In this document: piece by piece, positions 3,822-6,000 of the stretch
Numbering within the stretch: the first letter of the stretch is position 1
How the letters are laid out: each line of letters starts with the position of its first letter
Source of the DNA: Lachnospiraceae bacterium
GTDB taxonomy: Bacteria > Bacillota > Clostridia > Lachnospirales > Lachnospiraceae
Length of the DNA: 6,000 bases
NCBI GenBank assembly: GCA_017651385.1
Contig: JAGCCY010000185.1
Location: 1-6,000 of the forward strand
Direction of reading: 5' to 3'
Made by a program: the position numbers and the translations under genes
Notes under the pieces: model-generated
Told to the model about the DNA's origin: nothing
What the model saw: the letters and a program-made list of their open reading frames with translations, nothing else
The model's database searches: none

Positions 3822-6000
3822 GACGCATTGTAAGACTTATACGCTTCTTTGCCACATCCACATCGAGGACCTTGACATCCACGACATCTCCGACACTTAC
3901 CGCCTCAAGAGGATGCTTTATGTATCTGTCGGTGATCCTTGAAATATGCACAAGTCCGTCCTGATGTACTCCGATATCCACAAAAGCTCCGAAATCGATA
4001 ACATTTCTTACCGTTCCTTTAAGTATCATACCGGGCTTTAAGTCTTCCATATCCAGAACGTCGCTTCGAAGGATGGGCGCGGGCATATCGGCTCTGGGAT
4101 CTCTTGCGGGCTTTTCAAGCTCGTTTAAGATATCGTTTAACGTCATCTCTCCGATGCCGAGTTCTTCGGCCATTTTTCTTTTATCCTTGATCTTATTGGA
4201 AAGGCCCGAAACAACAGGTCTTGAAGCGGGCTTTTTATCCCGTGCCGGACTTTCAAGGACCGTATTTCCGAGTGCTGCGGCAAGCGCCTTGCCCATTGCG
4301 GTATTTGTATTGGTGACAACCGGTCTTGCGGGCTTCTTTGGCCTTTCGGGTTCTTTTGCCTTATTGGCGGCCTTTAACTCTTTAGCGGCATTCTTCCTTA
4401 ATTCCTCGACATCCTCCATAGTGATGTTGAGCTTTTCCATAAGTTTACGGGTCGCTTCGTAGGATTCGGGGTGCACGCTTGTCGCATCAAGCGGGTTGTC
4501 GCCTCCGGTAATGCGCAAAAATCCGGCACACTGCTCAAAAGCTTTCGGGCCCAGCTTAGGCACGTTCAAAAGCTGCTGTCTGTTTGTGAACTTTCCGTTC
4601 TTTTCGCGGTAATCCACTATATTCTTGGCCAATACCTTGGAAATTCCGGATATATACTCAAGCAATGCAAAAGAAGCGGTGTTTAAGTCCACGCCGACGT
4701 GGTTTACGCAGTCTTCGACAACACCCTCGAGCGCGGTCGAAAGCTTCTTTTGATCCATATCGTGCTGATACTGACCAACACCTATGGACTTTGGATCTAT
4801 CTTTACAAGCTCCGCGAGCGGATCCTGAAGTCTTCTTGCCATGGAAGCGGCGCTTCTCTGTCCCACGTCAAAATTGGGGAATTCCTCCGTTGCAAGCTTG
4901 CTTGCGGAATATACGCTCGCGCCCGCCTCATTTACGATCACATACTGAAGCGGTGTGTCGCTTTCTTTTATGATATCGACGATCACCTGCTCGGACTCTC
5001 TCGATGCCGTTCCGTTACCGAGTGAAATAAGGTTTATCCCGTACTTTTTAACAAGTTTTTTGACCTCAGCCTTTGCTTCGTCAATCTTGTTCTGCGGAGC
5101 GGTGGGATAAATGACTTTTGTATCGAGAACCTTACCCGTCGCGTCGACGACCGCAAGCTTACAGCCTGTCCTGAACGCAGGGTCCCATCCGAGTACTACC
5201 TTGCCTGCAATGGGCGGTGCCATCAAAAGCTGTTCAAGATTCTTTCCGAATACCGATATCGCACCGTCCTCGGCCTTCTCGGTCAGTTCGTTTCTGATCT
5301 CACGCTCTATGGCCGGAGCGATAAGTCTGTCATATGCGTCGGTAACAGCTTCTTTTATGACGGGCGTAGTAAATTCGTTATCCTTTGTGATGACCATCTT
5401 ACAAAGGTATGTGATGATCCTGTCAACGGGAGCGACCACTTTAACGGTCAAAAACTTTTCGTTCTCACCTCTGTTGATCGCAAGTGTCCTGTGACCGAGC
5501 ACCTTCTTAAGCGGCTCTTCGTAGTTATAATACATTTCATAGACCGATTGAGCCTTTTCATCCTTGGCAGTACTTGTAAGAGTGCCTTCTTCGAATGTGA
5601 TATTCCTTATATACGTACGATAATCCGCATTGTCGGAAACACTCTCCGCTATAATGTCCATCGCACCCTGAAGTGCATCCTTTACGGTATTTACTTCCTT
5701 TTCTTCATTGATATATTTAAGTGCCTCTTCGGCAACAGGTGCAGCCGCATCCATCTTAAGGATGTATTCGGCGAGCGGTTCAAGGCCTTTTTCTTTTGCA
5801 ACTGAAGCCCTTGTCTTACGCTTGGGCCTGTACGGACGGTAAAGGTCGTCCACAAGTACCTGAGTCTCTGCAGCCTCGATCTTGGCCTTTAATTCTTCGG
5901 TCAGAAATCCCTGTTCTTCTATGCTTGCAAGGACAGTGGCCTTTTTCTCTTCAAGATTTCTAAGATATGTAAGTCTTTCCGCAAGATTTCTGATCACCTC
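3802..6000 (-). CDS. tex: Tex family S1 RNA-binding protein, N-terminus cut by window edge
   Basis: Tex is a conserved cytoplasmic nucleic-acid-binding protein related to eukaryotic Spt6, linked to transcription. The frame stays open to the edge. The GTG at 5997 is not a credible start: the next upstream codon is Glu, and EVIRNLAERLTYLRNLEE corresponds to a segment some 50 residues inside known Tex proteins. Counting V at 5997 as residue 1, I see the helical N-domain with DDLYRPYRPKRKTRA (50-64), the YqgF/RNase H-like domain (about 265-395: GWDPAFRTGCKLAVVD, GNGTASRE, NEAGASVYSAS), the near-invariant RRLQDPLAELVKIDPKSIGV (388-407), helix-hairpin-helix repeats (about 436-500: GVDLNTAS, LGPKAFEQCAGFLRI) and a C-terminal S1 domain (about 655-725: LKPGMILKGTVRNV, GAFVDIGVHQDGLVHIS). 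Between the HhH and S1 domains is an unusually long Lys/Ala/Pro-rich linker. The protein ends right after S1 with DEKTK. The stop is TGA followed in frame by TAG. No terminator follows before the riboswitch. Confidence 0.96.
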   Translation of the reverse strand, partial: EVIRNLAERLTYLRNLEEKKATVLASIEEQGFLTEELKAKIEAAETQVLVDDLYRPYRPKRKTRASVAKEKGLEPLAEYILKMDAAAPVAEEALKYINEEKEVNTVKDALQGAMDIIAESVSDNADYRTYIRNITFEEGTLTSTAKDEKAQSVYEMYYNYEEPLKKVLGHRTLAINRGENEKFLTVKVVAPVDRIITYLCKMVITKDNEFTTPVIKEAVTDAYDRLIAPAIEREIRNELTEKAEDGAISVFGKNLEQLLMAPPIAGKVVLGWDPAFRTGCKLAVVDATGKVLDTKVIYPTAPQNKIDEAKAEVKKLVKKYGINLISLGNGTASRESEQVIVDIIKESDTPLQYVIVNEAGASVYSASKLATEEFPNFDVGQRSAASMARRLQDPLAELVKIDPKSIGVGQYQHDMDQKKLSTALEGVVEDCVNHVGVDLNTASFALLEYISGISKVLAKNIVDYREKNGKFTNRQQLLNVPKLGPKAFEQCAGFLRITGGDNPLDATSVHPESYEATRKLMEKLNITMEDVEELRKNAAKELKAANKAKEPERPKKPARPVVTNTNTAMGKALAAALGNTVLESPARDKKPASRPVVSGLSNKIKDKRKMAEELGIGEMTLNDILNELEKPARDPRADMPAPILRSDVLDMEDLKPGMILKGTVRNVIDFGAFVDIGVHQDGLVHISRITDRYIKHPLEAVSVGDVVDVKVLDVDVAKKRISLTMRLDEKTK

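Noticed and set aside
3587..3964. Plus-strand frame of 125 codons starting in the riboswitch leader
   Set aside because: It runs antisense through the terminator, the FMN aptamer and the end of tex, all strongly supported on the minus strand.
4073..4462. 129-codon plus-strand open frame rich in Leu, Ser, Ala and Phe that looks like a membrane protein
   Set aside because: It lies wholly antisense to the conserved tex frame; its composition is the complement of Lys/Glu/Ala-rich codons. No ribosome binding site or family motif.
4471..5805. Five plus-strand frames across tex (4471-4686, 4665-4973, 4699-5025, 5111-5494, 5491-5805)
   Set aside because: All are shadows of the conserved tex coding region; none shows start signals or recognisable domains.
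5995..5997. GTG as the start codon of tex
   Set aside because: Family comparison places this codon about 50 residues inside the protein and the frame stays open to the window edge, so the true start is outside.
1..6000. Mobile element, CRISPR array, tRNA gene or a new defence-type system
   Set aside because: I found no spaced direct repeats, terminal inverted repeats, transposase or integrase motifs, or tRNA cloverleaf; every large frame is a housekeeping gene or its shadow.

Overview
The window reads as ordinary chromosome of a Gram-positive Firmicute, most likely a clostridium of the Lachnospiraceae type. This rests on protein flavour, moderate G+C, AAAGGA-type Shine-Dalgarno sites, tight bacterial operons, intrinsic terminators and an FMN riboswitch ahead of a RibU-type ECF transporter. 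The family assignment is inference; I could not run a search. All recognisable genes lie on the minus strand, so transcription runs from high to low coordinates.

Region 1 (6000 down to 3802) is tex, an RNA-binding S1 protein. It enters from beyond the right edge, so its N-terminus is missing. Its last codons carry a good sigma-A-like promoter (-35 at 3816-3821, -10 at 3793-3798).

Region 2 (3801 down to 2479) is a riboflavin salvage unit. A clear FMN riboswitch aptamer (3661-3775) is followed by a linker hairpin, an intrinsic terminator (3590-3615) and a second hairpin beside the ribU ribosome binding site. After these come ribU (riboflavin uptake S-component) and a 128-residue riboflavin kinase that lacks the FAD synthetase domain of usual bacterial RibF. 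The unit ends in a perfect 10-bp intrinsic terminator (2479-2510). The predicted logic is that riboflavin is imported and trapped as FMN, and FMN shuts the operon down.

Region 3 (2480 down to 1) is a tRNA/ribosome maturation operon: tsaE, tsaB, rimI and a ribonuclease Z gene running off the left edge. Junctions are a 2-nt gap, a 4-nt ATGA overlap and a 1-nt TAATG overlap, so translation is probably coupled. Its promoter (-35 at 2475-2480, -10 at 2452-2457) lies so close to the tsaE ATG that the mRNA should be leaderless or nearly so. TsaE and TsaB work with TsaD (not in the window) in t6A tRNA modification, RimI acetylates ribosomal protein S18, and RNase Z trims tRNA 3' ends.

I saw no mobile element, CRISPR array, tRNA or rRNA gene, and no wholly new system. 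The most interesting material is regulatory (riboswitch expression platform, leaderless promoter, terminator/promoter overlap), together with the stand-alone flavokinase and an unusual linker in Tex.
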